64,000 nt of DNA from Camellia lanceoleosa. Lineage: Eukaryota > Streptophyta > Magnoliopsida > Ericales > Theaceae. Below the pieces are notes generated by a model. It did not search any database, was not told the DNA's origin, and saw nothing but the letters and a program-made list of their open reading frames with translations. Where the stretch lies: the NCBI GenBank assembly GCA_025200525.1, contig CM045767.1, positions 9,345,273 through 9,409,272 on the forward strand, read 5' to 3'. Each line of letters opens with the position of its first letter. Within the stretch, counting starts at the first letter, position 1. Positions 47,581 to 57,878 of this stretch are shown here, in pieces. A program made the position numbers and the translations under genes.

Positions 47581-48735
47581 CTTTTATCAAAGAATCTTAA
47601 CTAATAAAAAAATAAAAATAAAAAACATATTAGACCACCCTTACTATTTAAAGTTAGAGAGAAATATTTCACTAATTTTCTCCTTTTCAAATTACCCTTT
47701 AAATGGCCACGTGGCTAACAAAGATCTAATTCAATAAGAATGTAAATTACAAATACACCTTATTAATTTGTTTAAAATACAAATTGTTCTTTTATAATTT
47801 TAAAAATTGTAAAATTCTATTATACACCCATTTAAAAAAAGTGTACTATATTCACCTCTAATTATACGATTTTCTTTTTTAGTTATGACTCATGAGTTTT
47901 TTAGTTATGTCTCATGTTGTATTTAGTTATGATATATATATATTTTTTTTAGTTATGACTCAGAAAATTAAAATTATGTCAATTTTCTTTTTTCTTTTTT
48001 TTTTTTTTTTTTTTTTTTTTATAGTTATAAAGTGTATATAAATGGTGTGCACCATTGTGTTTTCCTTAAAAATTACATCCCATTTTTTTAAAATTCTAAT
48101 TACATAACAAATATTTTTTTGTTAATAAATTATCAAGTCAATTAATAGTTTTTAATAATATCAAAGATATATTTTAATTAATAACTTGAGTAATTTTATT
48201 TTTGTATAAAAGAATAATTGAAGATTTTATTTTTTTTCTCCTGATTTTATTAAATAAAACATTGAGATAAATTACAAATACATTCCCTGAGATTTGATTA
48301 AAATATGAATCGTCTCTATGATTTTAAAAATTATATTCCACCCTCTAAGGTTTCTAATTTCATAACAAATAGCTTTTTTTATCAAGTCAATTTACAATTT
48401 TTAATGATGTTAAAAATATGTTTCAATTAATAATTTAAGTAATTTTATTATTGTATAGGAGAGCAATTATGAATTTCACTTTTTTAGTTAATTCTGTTAA
48501 ATAAAAAAATTCTAATAAGGGGGTATTTGTAATTTTTTAAACTGCAGAAACAATCTGTATTTTAAGCAAATTTCAAGTAATGTATTTATAATTTACCCAA
48601 AAAAATATGACAAAAAAATATTTACATTTTCTAAAATTATAAGACACAAGTCGTATTTAATCAAATTTGAAGGGGGTGTATTTGTAATTTAACTGATAAG
48701 AAAGGGGTTGGAAGGCAAATCAATTGAGTCCAGTA
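47581..48735. other. AT-rich DNA upstream of the CPBP gene
   Basis: It contains a poly-T run at about 47997-48020. Two related segments, 48125-48300 and 48370-48560, share TCAATT(A)ATAGTTTTTAAT and CAATTAATAA blocks and look like an old tandem duplication. No gene is seen. Confidence 0.4.
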
Positions 48736-49200
48736 AAACGTTTCTCTTGGTCTTCCAGTGTTTGGGTCATCAGACGACGATGATGATGAGAGAGCTAATA
48801 TATACTATAACCCCCTTGTATAGCTGTTGAATTTCATATCCTCAACTTGGGGAATTTGATTTCCATTCCTTTCCATATTTTCAGAACTTCCACAACATTG
48901 TAACAAAGGTTTGGTCTTCTGAATCAATTTTTGGGGATTCATTTTCTTCAAAGATGTTCTCATTTTTTCATTTTCTTTTCTGGGTTTGAAAAGCAGGCAA
49001 CAAAGTGCATCAGTAGTGATGGGTTCGCTCAATATGAGCTCTTTGTGGGCAATCGAACCAAGCAATCTGTCTTCAACCTACCTGTGCCATGGACATTCCT
49101 CTTTCTTCACTTGTTAGTTTCCTCACTCTTCTTTGCATTTCACTCCATCTTTTTGGGTTTCTTGTCCAGTTTTTATAATAATGAATTTTGAGGATGAAAG
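48736..49200 (+). other. Possible first-exon region of the CPBP gene (unresolved)
   Basis: GC rises here relative to the AT-rich flanks. Three ATGs in a row at 48780, 48783 and 48786 open a frame (MMMRELIYTITPLYSC) that stops at 48828. Another plus frame, 48931-49191, contains KQATKCISSDGFAQYELF. Either could be part of a transit-peptide exon, but no continuous frame or clear donor links them to 50531. The N-terminus of the gene is therefore not defined. Confidence 0.3.
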
Positions 49201-49554
49201 TGTGTTATTGCAATTGGGAACTTGTTAAAGTTCTCTTATGGTTCTTTTCATTAATAATGCCCCCATCATGTACTTGCAATAATTATTGTTTACATCTAGA
49301 AGGGTGAATTTCACTTTACCTCATTGTGAGTTGGTTCACGTGCGGATCACCCTTTAACCACATAACCCTATGTGATTTATGAATTGAAGTGTACCCTTAG
49401 ACATTTCATCAATGTTAACAGCAAATGCGAAACACATGTCTGGTATTGGGTTATGTGTCAATTTCCAAATGTTAAGTATAAATAACACGTAGAGCAACGC
49501 ACAGGGGATTAAAGTGAATTTTCTCATATCTAGAATTAGGTCTAACTCTACATG

Positions 49555-49990
49555 TGCCGTCCTTAGTCTTTTATTTTACGCAATGAGTCCCTTCCTTGGA
49601 TAAAGAGAGAGTTGTGTGTGAGTGCTTAGACCATGTTTGTTTGGGCAGACATAGCCTTGGCGTTGGATAAATAATCCAACAAAATGTATAATCTCATGTT
49701 TGATTAAGAAAATTAGGGCCATGACTAAATAGAAAACTAAGGAGAGGTTCGAATTAATTAGTTAAATTGCAAATTGATAAGATTTGATCAATCCAATCTC
49801 ATAATCCTAGGTCAATCCAAACATGGGATAAGTTACACAATCCAGGGGATTGATAATCCAAAAACTAACAGTACTAGGAATGCTAATCCTATCTAATCTT
49901 GACCACCCAAACAAACATAGCCTTAGTGTTTTATCTTACATGACCAGTCCTAATAAGCCCGGATAAAGAGGAGGGTTGTGTGTGAGGGTT
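49555..49990. repeat. Diverged 65-bp direct repeat on both sides of the MITE
   Basis: 49559-49621 (TTAGTCTTTTATTTTACGCA ... GGATAAAGAGAGAGTTGTGT) and 49923-49990 (TTAGTGTTTTATCTTACATG ... GGATAAAGAGGAGGGTTGTG) are clearly related. This is much longer than a MITE target duplication. Confidence 0.65.
49629..49922. mobile_element. Tourist-like MITE upstream of exon 2 of the CPBP gene
   Basis: Terminal inverted repeats GACCATGTTTGTTTGGGC and, reverse-complemented, GGCTATGTTTGTTTGGGT enclose 294 bp. The target duplication TTA (49626-49628 and 49923-49925) fits the PIF/Harbinger preference for TWA. Confidence 0.8.
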
Positions 49991-50530
49991 GTCTGACTCT
50001 AAGCACATAAATATTCTGTACCTTATGAATATGTGAATATGGACTAAGGCATTGGTAGTAAAAATAGATATGAAAATCATGTAATTTAATTGAGTATATA
50101 GCCTTTGACAGAGTAAGAAAAATGATTTATGTAGCTAATTCCATTTGTGACATAAGACTTGGTTGGTTTGATTTGATTTGATTATCTAGAATTAGGCCTT
50201 TTGTTTAGGTTAGCGTATCTGTGGTTGCTCTGTATTGTAAGTAATTTTTTATCCAGCAAGCTCGGAAACCCTCTTGCTAGTTGGGCATCATTGCCCGCAT
50301 TTAATAATTGTTTGTTATAGGTTTGCTTCATGCTTTGACTGTACCAAAGTGGTCACATTTGATTAGGTAGGAAGTTTAGTAGCCCTTATGATTCTTCGAA
50401 GTTCAGACCTGACCGAATATGCAGTGTAAGTTATCAATGTCATAACTTCCCCTCAAAATGCAAGTTGTTTCATCATATTATATTTTGTGTATTCTAAGAT
50501 TAATTCTTTGTGAACGGATATGGAGCTCAG

Positions 50531-52995
50531 ATAAGGGCTTTTGCAAAACAGAGGTCAGTTAAGAAATTGAGAAGACAAAAGGAAGCACAAAAGAATTTAA
50601 CTCCACCACTTAATAGGAATTCGTCAGATGAATATGATGCGCTGGCTGATGAGTCTCCACCCGGAGTTGATGATGTTCAAGAAAGCAATAAGGAGTCCTC
50701 TTTTGTGAATTTGGATGCAAAGAATTCAATTACCATCCCGTCAAGGAGTACTGTTCTTCAAGCATGCACTGTGACCTCTGGTCTGATAGCTGCTTTGGGT
50801 GTGATAATTCGACAGGTTTGTCTTGGCTTCTTTATTTCACAAGCATATGAGTAACAAAAGTCATTTGTTGTTTCTTTTGTACTCTTGTTTGTCAAATGCA
50901 TCTTATAGTGTTTGCGAATCAAACATCTAGTATTCTCGTATATCTTTTCCTTTTTCTTGTGCCTCCTTTTTCCTTTTTTAGCCCAGTTCTATGTTCTACT
51001 TGTGATTGTCCCTCCGTAGTGATGCTATATTCTTGTATTCCATGTAAGCAAAACGAATTATTTGTAGATAGATTTTTGCTCTATTCAGTTGTGTATTTTT
51101 ATGTGTATTTGTTGATTAAAACTTGCAGGTTTCTCATGTTGCATCAGCGGAAGGATTGCCGATCCTTGACTGCTCTACAGAAGTATCCTGTATGTTTTTT
51201 CCATTCTCGTACTTTTATTTTATTTCATGGTTGCAAAGGAAAAGCTTTAGTATTTATTTTTTCAAGGTAACTGGTATTGAGTGTCATTATCTGTGGATGA
51301 CAAACATTTTTTTTTTTTTTCATCTATGCAAATTTGCAATACCTCTTACAGTTGAAACAAATTGAAATCTGCATAACCATTCAAGATTCCATTTCAAGGA
51401 GATAAATTCTGAAAAATTGCTCAGATCAAAATTAAAATTGCTCACCCATGTTCACTTTATTGCAGAGCATCTAATGTGGAACACCTTCCTATTTTTTATA
51501 TTACATAACCAGAAGGCAATTCTTTGCCTTGATTCACCAATCTTCATACAAACATCAATGTCTATGCAATAGTCGGTCTCTATTGCACATGATAAAGCGA
51601 TGTTATCAGATTTGATTTCTTGTCCTCAATTGGTGATATCTATAACTGAGTCTGAGAATACGGCCTTATATTTAGTGCAATGGTGAAAGAGTATGCAGAA
51701 TTGCCTCCTTAATTTTCCTAATTATCCTTCTTATTATGTGACTCACACGAGTTCTTTCAATTCTTACATGTCTGTACAGTTAGTTTTGAGACATGGCATC
51801 TTCAGTTGATTACCGAACTAGTTATACTGATATCTTCATGCCGATACTTGTTATTGAAGACATGGTCAGATTTTGCAGAGTCTAGTGAAGCAGCCAATCA
51901 GCAGGTAGCTCCACTCCTCTTTCTGCCTATTTCTCTTGTTTTCTGTCTATCAATTATATCAAAATATGGATGACACAGACAGGTGACACGACACGGATAA
52001 GTACACTTTTGAATTTATATATTTATTGTATGTCATATTTTTAATACTATGCATTTATTCTAGGTTAATATATATTTTCATCAAATTCATCAATCTTGGT
52101 ATGTTATTCCGGTGAAAAAAATTGATATTGCATGTCCCCAGCATTTCCAACTCCCTCTAGCATATCCGACACTTGTCCATGTCCGACACATGTCGGACAG
52201 TCCATGTCCGACACATGTCGGACATTGGTGCGTGACCTTTGGAGAAATGTCCGTGTTTCATAGGTTGTTGTGAGTCTATATTGAATCTTTGCTGCTTTAC
52301 CAATCTAACAAGGTGGTGTTTGTTTTTGAGTTCAGGTCCTTACTTCATTGCAACCTTTGGATTACATGATTGTAGCATTTGTACCTGGGGTTAGCGAGGT
52401 AAGCCTTGGAACTGATAACTTCTGTTTTCCCATTTGTTTTTCAAACTGATTTTATGTTCTTACATGCACGCGACGGTTGCTTAGGAACTCCTTTTTCGTG
52501 GTGCATTGTTGCCACTTTTTGGAATGAATTGGAAAAGTGCCTTGCTTGTTGCCGCTCTTTTTGGTGTTTTGCACTTGGGAAATGGCCGAAAGTATTCCTT
52601 TGCACTTTGGTACTCGCATTCCTTGACCTGTTGGACAAATTATTATTAAGTATTACCTTCTGTAAATAAATTCCTTAGGTATTCATCTCCTCCTCCATGC
52701 AGTAATATTGTTCACACTTCACGATTTTGCCAACTAAACTTCTGAATTTCACATGAATATGCATTCCGGTCAATTATTTTGAAGGGGACACAGAATAATT
52801 TGAAATTGTTGATTTTTTTTTTGGATATAGTTGTGATTTGTTGTTGATCATATTTTTAGGGCAACATTTGTGGGGTTTGTCTATGGTTATGCAACAATTT
52901 TATCCTCGAGTTTCGTTGTGCCAATGGCCTCTCATGCAGCAAACAATCTGGTTGGAGGGCTTGTATGGCGCTACACATCGAAGTCATCTAAATAG
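50531..52995 (+). CDS. CPBP-family (CAAX protease-like) membrane protein, C-terminal six exons
   Basis: Exons: 50531-50815, 51129-51189, 51780-51904, 52336-52398, 52485-52609 and 52860-52995. All introns are GT..AG and phases join without a break, giving 264 residues to TAG 52993-52995. The family is membrane-embedded metalloproteases or their inactive relatives. The three signature motifs are intact: EELLFR, split across the 52398/52485 junction; FGVLH; and SHAANN. Several hydrophobic segments surround them. A basic stretch (KQRSVKKLRRQKEAQKN) precedes an acidic linker. The sequence (VLQACTVTSGLIAALGVIIR, SHVASAEGLPI, WRYTSKSSK end) best fits the plastid protein SNOWY COTYLEDON 4 of Arabidopsis, from memory. 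The frame stays open upstream to 50504 (NGYGAQIRAF), so exon 2 may start slightly earlier. The N-terminal exon is unresolved. Confidence 0.85.
51960..52265. mobile_element. Repeat element in an intron of the CPBP gene, with doubled inverted repeat
   Basis: The ends are loosely inverted: TATGGATGACACAGACAGG on the left and, reverse-complemented, TATGAAACACGGACA on the right. Near the right end TGTCCGACACATGTCGGACA occurs twice, at 52180-52199 and 52205-52224. Each copy is 9-bp arms around a CA spacer. It lies between the exons ending at 51904 and starting at 52336. No coding capacity. Confidence 0.5.
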
Positions 52996-54028
52996 ATCAG
53001 GTATATCTTAACACACTGGTGTAGATATTTTAGAATATATAGCTGAAATGTGAAACATTTGAAAAATAAGATAGAAATGAAATTGAAGATAATTATAATA
53101 TTAAAGATAAATTAAAAATAAAAAAAATAAAAAAATAAAAAAAAGAAGAAGAAAGAAAAGAAGGATCATTTGAAAAATATGATAAAGATGATGTTGGAGA
53201 CAATGATAAGATTGGAGATAAAATTTAAAACAAAAAAATGGGAAAAATAAGAAATTGGGCATAAATGAAGATATTGGAGAAGATTAAGCAAATAAAAAGA
53301 GATAAAAGGAGTTTTAGATAATAAATGAGATTTTAAAAGTCAAAACTTTAAAATAAAGCAATATACGTAGGAAAAAATGAAATGTTTTATTGGAAAAAAA
53401 AATTAGAATGAAGGAAAATATGTGTACATTTTTTAATTTATTTAACTTATAAAGATTGTTGTGGGTTTATATATATATATATATATATATATTTAATTGC
53501 TATAGAGTCGTGGGTTTGTATTTTTTTAATAATTTTTATTGTGACTTAAAACAAAATAATATCTAATTAGGATGAGCCAACAATATTTTGACACATGTAT
53601 TTTTGCATTTTAAAAATTAAAAAAAATTGTGAAAAATAGTTTGGAACTTTAACGTTTTGTAATTATATATAGTTTGTGAAAAATAGTTTGAAACTTTCAA
53701 CCATAAAGACCTTTTAACGTTTTGTAATTATATATAGTATAGATATAGATGGTATAGATGTGCATTTGGGAGATTTCAATGTGCTACAAAATCCACCACC
53801 TTGGCGGATCTCAATAACTCGATTATAATTATCCTATAGTGGTATAATTAAATCGAAAAGGCACTAAAAATGTTTGTATATATTGAGGCATATGGTTTTA
53901 TTTCCTTTATGGATTCTTCTATATATAAGACGTGCATTTGGGGATATTTCAATAGATTATAAAGATATTACATTTTATTTTTTATTTTGGATTATTGAGT
54001 GTTTGGGCTAATTTACGGACATCTTAAC
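52996..54028. other. AT-rich DNA downstream of the CPBP gene
   Basis: It includes a purine-rich stretch at 53040-53330 with repeated GAAAAATA(A/T)GATA and GGAGATAAA motifs, and (AT)n at 53467-53492. The phrase ACGTTTTGTAATTATATATA occurs twice (about 53652 and 53718). No gene is seen. Confidence 0.4.
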
Positions 54029-54031
54029 TAA

Positions 54032-54171
54032 GGCCAAGTTTGGGAAGTCCCAAATAATCTATCTTTTTATTTTTTTTATCTTTTTTCCATCACATCACTT
54101 CTCTACTTTTCTGCACATCTTTTTATAAAAAGACAAAAAGTGCATTTATTTAGGTCATCCCAAACAACTCC
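54032..54171. mobile_element. Tourist-like MITE
   Basis: Terminal repeats GGCCAAGTTTGGGAAG and, reverse-complemented, GGAGTTGTTTGGGATG enclose 140 bp. TAA duplications lie at 54029-54031 and 54172-54174. It is related to 21043-21183. Confidence 0.75.
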
Positions 54172-54265
54172 TAAATTTTGAGATTCTGAAATTAACGACT
54201 AAGCAAATCTCTAGTGACCCCAAGGTCTATAAATAATAAGGGAGCAGCTTGTCTCTCGTCCTTAA

Positions 54266-54596
54266 TCGGGCTGGACAATGATGTTCGGTCTGTGGAGGCT
54301 TATCACGGATTTTGTTTTGATAATCTGAACCGTGCAATGTGTAAAACTCGTCGAGTAATATATGCTTATAAAAAATCACGTTGATCGGATATTGATAACT
54401 ATGTGATCAAATCAGTTGACAGTGAACAAGTTAACGGTTGACAAAAAACTAATAAGATGAGATAGCTATCGATATTCAATTAATTTGATTTTTTACAGGC
54501 ATATAGTACTTGACGAATTCTATACATTGAATGGTTCAAATTATTAAAACGGAATCCGTAGTGGACTTTTACAAACCGAATAGCACTGTCCAACTT
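54266..54596. mobile_element. Foldback MITE with long inverted repeats
   Basis: The left arm (TGGACAATGATGTTCGGTC ... TTTTGATAATCTGAACCG ... GTCGAGTAATATATGC, to about 54366) is the inverted match of the right arm (about 54500-54595, with GCATATAGTACTTGACGAAT and TGAATGGTTCAAATTATTAA). The arms are about 95 bp around a 130-bp centre. CTTAA occurs just outside both ends. The element at 57308-57625 shares the GATAA(C/T)..GAACCG core. Confidence 0.7.
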
Positions 54597-54599
54597 AAG

Positions 54600-54897
54600 G
54601 CACCGTTTGGGAACAAGATTTGAGGTTTTTTTTGGCTATTTTAGTCACAAAAAATAAAATAGGCTATTTTAGTCACAACAAACAAAACATTACATCCAAC
54701 TCATTATCATTACACTTTTCTCTCACAAAAAAAGTCAAAAAAGTCAAAAAGTCATTCTCAAATCAAGCTTTTTAGCCCAGGTTAAGATACCTAAAAAAGT
54801 TAAAAAGTTAAAAATTCAATCCAAATTTTTTACTCCAGACTAAAATAATTAAAAAAATTAAAAAATCAAAAAGTCAACCCACTTTTCAAACCAAGCC
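54600..54897. mobile_element. Tourist-like MITE
   Basis: Ends GGCACCGTTTGGG and, reverse-complemented, GGCTTGGTTTG, with TAA duplications at 54597-54599 and 54898-54900. The interior has repeated AAAAAGTCAAAAAGT-like phrases. It directly abuts the foldback MITE on its left. Confidence 0.75.
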
Positions 54898-54951
54898 TAA
54901 CCCAAATAATAAAGCCACTGCCTAGTTGAACTTAATAACTTTTGGGGGTAA

Positions 54952-55192
54952 TGCTATAGTGTGCAACTTACACCTTATACCTTTTTGTGTTCACTTACAC
55001 CTTACACTTACACCTTTTTTACCTTGCACTTACACCTTTTGTGTAAGTGGCACATGGTGTGCAACTTATACATTTCATTTATACCTTCCACTTACACTTA
55101 CACCTTACACTTACACCTTACACTTACACCTTTTGTGTGAGTGGCACATGGTGTGCAACCCACTTACACCTTTTGTGGGTTGCACACCTAAG
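54952..55192. repeat. Short element made of (C)TTACAC repeats with GTGTGCAAC ends
   Basis: The left end TAGTGTGCAACTTACACC and the right end, reverse-complemented, TAGGTGTGCAACCCAC are inverted. Between them CTTACACCTT is repeated many times. The phrase AGTGGCACATGGTGTGCAAC occurs twice (about 55045 and 55140). A 117-codon frame across it is a repeat artefact. Confidence 0.6.
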
Positions 55193-55339
55193 AAAACTCC
55201 AACTTTTGGAGATTGTACGGTGATTTTCTTGATTAGCCACCGCCTCGTGGAAATAAGTAGCTTTTGGTTGCTTAAGTGACATAATTAAATTAAGGGGTAT
55301 TTATTCATAATTTTTTATTTACCTACTTAGGTTTAATTT

Positions 55340-55690
55340 AGTTCGAATTATTGTTTTATGTTTCAATAAATTTTGTGAGTGGCATAGTAACTAAAATGTC
55401 TCTAATAATAATAGGGTGATGCCGCACATTAATATCCATATTGACAGTGTGAATATTTGATGTTGTGAATATTCACATTGTCAATGTAAACATTCATACT
55501 GTTAAATTTATTTAGTATGAATGTTCACATCACCAAGTTATTAATATTTATAAGGGTAAAATTTTTCATAAAATACCTTAAATATGATAATTAGAATTTA
55601 GTGGATTAAATGTCTAAAATAATAGGACTTATTGTAATATAAGAACATCTTATGAACTAATTGACTTGATTCATTTTTTGATAAGTCTTC
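55340..55690. repeat. Small member of the foldback family without the GC-rich core
   Basis: The left arm (about 55358-55405, TTTATGTTTCAATAAATTTT...) is the inverted match of the right flank of the large foldback at 47382-47430. The right arm (about 55601-55665, AGGACTTATTGTAATATAAG ... TATGAACTAA) is the direct match. The centre holds TGTGAATATTCACATTGTCA, as in the large element. Confidence 0.65.
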
Positions 55691-55814
55691 TTTTTTTAAG
55701 TGTTTTATTCCATCTAACTCATATTTTTTTTTAAGTATTCCATTAAGTCTTGTTTAATCTAATACGACTATATCATCATTTCTAATTTTTTACACATTTC
55801 TATTTTGAAACTAA

Positions 55815-56041
55815 GGCCTCGTTTGGCAACCAAACTTTTTAGTCAAAAAGTCAAAAAGTTACTAAATTAGCCAAAAAGCCAACAATCCATACCAAAAAGT
55901 CAGATTCTTATTTCTCTCTACTTTTTGCACATCTTTTCGTAAAAAGTTAAAAAGTCATCCCAAACATACTAGTTTTTTTTCGCTCATATTTTAGCCAAAT
56001 AGCCAAAAAGTGACTAAATTAGCCTGTTCCCAAACGAGGCC
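55815..56041. mobile_element. Tourist-like MITE
   Basis: Perfect 12-bp terminal repeats GGCCTCGTTTGG enclose 227 bp. TAA target duplications lie at 55812-55814 and 56042-56044. Confidence 0.85.
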
Positions 56042-56239
56042 TAATACATGACAATAGTCCTTCATTTTTTAGAAAAAATCTCACTCATTCTAAAAAGAAA
56101 ATCTCTCTCTTATTTCATGGAAAAAATCTTTCCTTTATTCTAAGAAGAAAATCTCTTTTGCATTTTACGAAGAAAATCTCAAATTATGAATTTTGACGAT
56201 TTTTATAATTTGAAAATTTTAAAAATAATGCAAAACAAA

Positions 56240-57060
56240 ATTTGAATAAAAATTAAAATACAATGTGAATGTTCATAGCAAATAATAAACATACAATTAA
56301 CTTTTGAAAAAATAAGACACATACTAAAGTACAATCTAAATGTTCACAATAAACAACAAACATGCAACTAACTTTCGAAAAAATAAGATTCATACCAAAA
56401 TACAATGTGAATATTCACAATTTATAATTAATAAACAATTAAATAACTCATACCAATGCAAACATTTATATTGCAATGTGAAAACAAAAAAATAAAATTA
56501 AAAAAAAGTGAAAATCGATTATTTCAATTGTTTAATAGTAACAAAAATAATTGTTCAACTAACAAGCATAGTAACAAAAACAACAAACGCAAAATTGGCT
56601 TTTAAAAAAATAAAAATTATACTAAAATACAATGTGAATGTTCATAATTTACAATTAAAATACAATTAGTCTATATATATATATATCAATGTGAACATTT
56701 ACACTACAACGTGAAAACACAAAATAAAATTAAAAAAAAGAGAGTAATAATTGACTATTTCGATTGTTCAATGATAATAAAAATGATTGTTCAATCAACA
56801 AGTATAGTGAAAAAAATAACAAAATACAGCTAACTTTTGAAAAATTTAAAAAAAAAAAACTCATATCAAAATACAATGTGAATGTTTACAATTTACAATT
56901 AACATGCAACTAACTTTTAAAAAACTAAATTCATAACAATACGAACATTCACAGTGCAACATGAAACAAAATTGAAACAATAAAAAAATAACTATTTCAA
57001 TTGTTTTATGGTAACAAAAAATAATTGTTCAAATAACAAGTATATTAACAAATAACCAAT
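56240..57060. repeat. Diverged tandem array with a period of about 235-240 bp
   Basis: AAAATACAATGTGAATRTTCA recurs at about 56397, 56630 and 56868. Each is followed by a lightly changed set of TTTACAATTAA, ACTTTTGAAAAA, CAATGTGAA and TTGTTCAA(T/C)(T/C)AACAAG blocks. Partial units lie at about 56257 and 56330. The GTGAATRTTCA core is shared with the foldback family. No coding potential. Confidence 0.7.
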
Positions 57061-57307
57061 TATATGTAATCATTCACATCTTGCAAAATATATAATTAGG
57101 TTCATATAACCAATCATTTCATACTTAAAAGATGATTTTTTTAATCAATTTTCCTTAAATCAAATAATCAAGATATATTTGCATTGATTGAGGCACAGGA
57201 CCTTCTCTCATTTAATATTTTCTGGATTTGCATAATTGCATTTAGATTTTCTAGGTGGGTTGACTTTTTCTCATATTGAGATCTTAACATGACAGAACTT
57301 GATAAAC

Positions 57308-57625
57308 CTGTGGGGCCCAACACAGGTCTTGTTTCGATAACTCGAACCGTTTATTTTATAGAGCTTGCAATGTATATTATCCTGAAAAAAAAAATGATCC
57401 AATGATTGTAACTTTTTTATTTTATCACATTTGTCTCTAAAAAAATGAATGGTTTATTTCAAATATGTATTTGTCATTCATTTTTTTAAAAATATATGCG
57501 ATAAAATGAAAATATTACGATTATTAGATCGCTCTAAATTTTTTCATGAATAATATAAATTGTGAGTTTTACAAAATAAACAGTTTGAATTATTGAAATG
57601 AGGCCCATGTTAGCCCTACGGGCCC
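57308..57625. mobile_element. Second foldback MITE with long inverted repeats
   Basis: The left arm (GTGGGGCCCAACACAGG, CTTGTTTCGATAACTCGAAC, GCAATGTATATTATCCTGA) and the right arm (TCATGAATAATATAAATTGT, AATAAACAGTTTGAATTATT, GAGGCCCATGTTAGCCCTAC) are inverted matches of about 80 bp. The core is shared with 54266-54596. Confidence 0.65.
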
Positions 57626-57676
57626 CTCAAGTTCTATTATGTTGAAATTTCAATAGGAGAGAAAATGTTAGAAATT

Positions 57677-57744
57677 TTAAAATTTTTACCAAATACTCAT
57701 TTGGTATGGGTCCCACACGCGTGAGTATTTGGTAAAAAATTTAA
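57677..57744. repeat. Near-perfect hairpin upstream of the small peptide gene
   Basis: 23-base arms (57677-57699 and 57722-57744, centred on TTTTTACCAAATACTCA and its complement) differ at one position and enclose a 22-base loop. The hairpin lies about 135 bp upstream of the start codon and just before the TATA box. Confidence 0.8.
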
Positions 57745-57793
57745 TGAGATTCTTTTTGTATTCATAGCATTGCCCTTCATATATTTGTACATC

Positions 57794-57801
57794 TTATAAA
57801 T
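57794..57801 (+). promoter_or_regulatory. Candidate TATA box of the small peptide gene
   Basis: TTATAAAT lies 85 bp before ATG 57879, leaving room for a short 5' UTR. No other element is evident. Confidence 0.45.
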
Positions 57802-57878
57802 TGGGACCAACTTCATAGACAACTGCATCAAAGATCACTCGAGCTCTAAACTTCAGTACCTGCGTCCTTGTAATCACC

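Noticed and set aside
48805..49065. 86-codon minus-strand frame with basic composition
   Set aside because: It is antisense to the putative first-exon region of the CPBP gene and has no recognised motif; no promoter or splice partner was seen on that strand.
54926..55279. 117-codon plus-strand frame with repeated TYTF/LHLTLTP phrases
   Set aside because: It is a translation of the TTACAC repeat, with no start context or homology.
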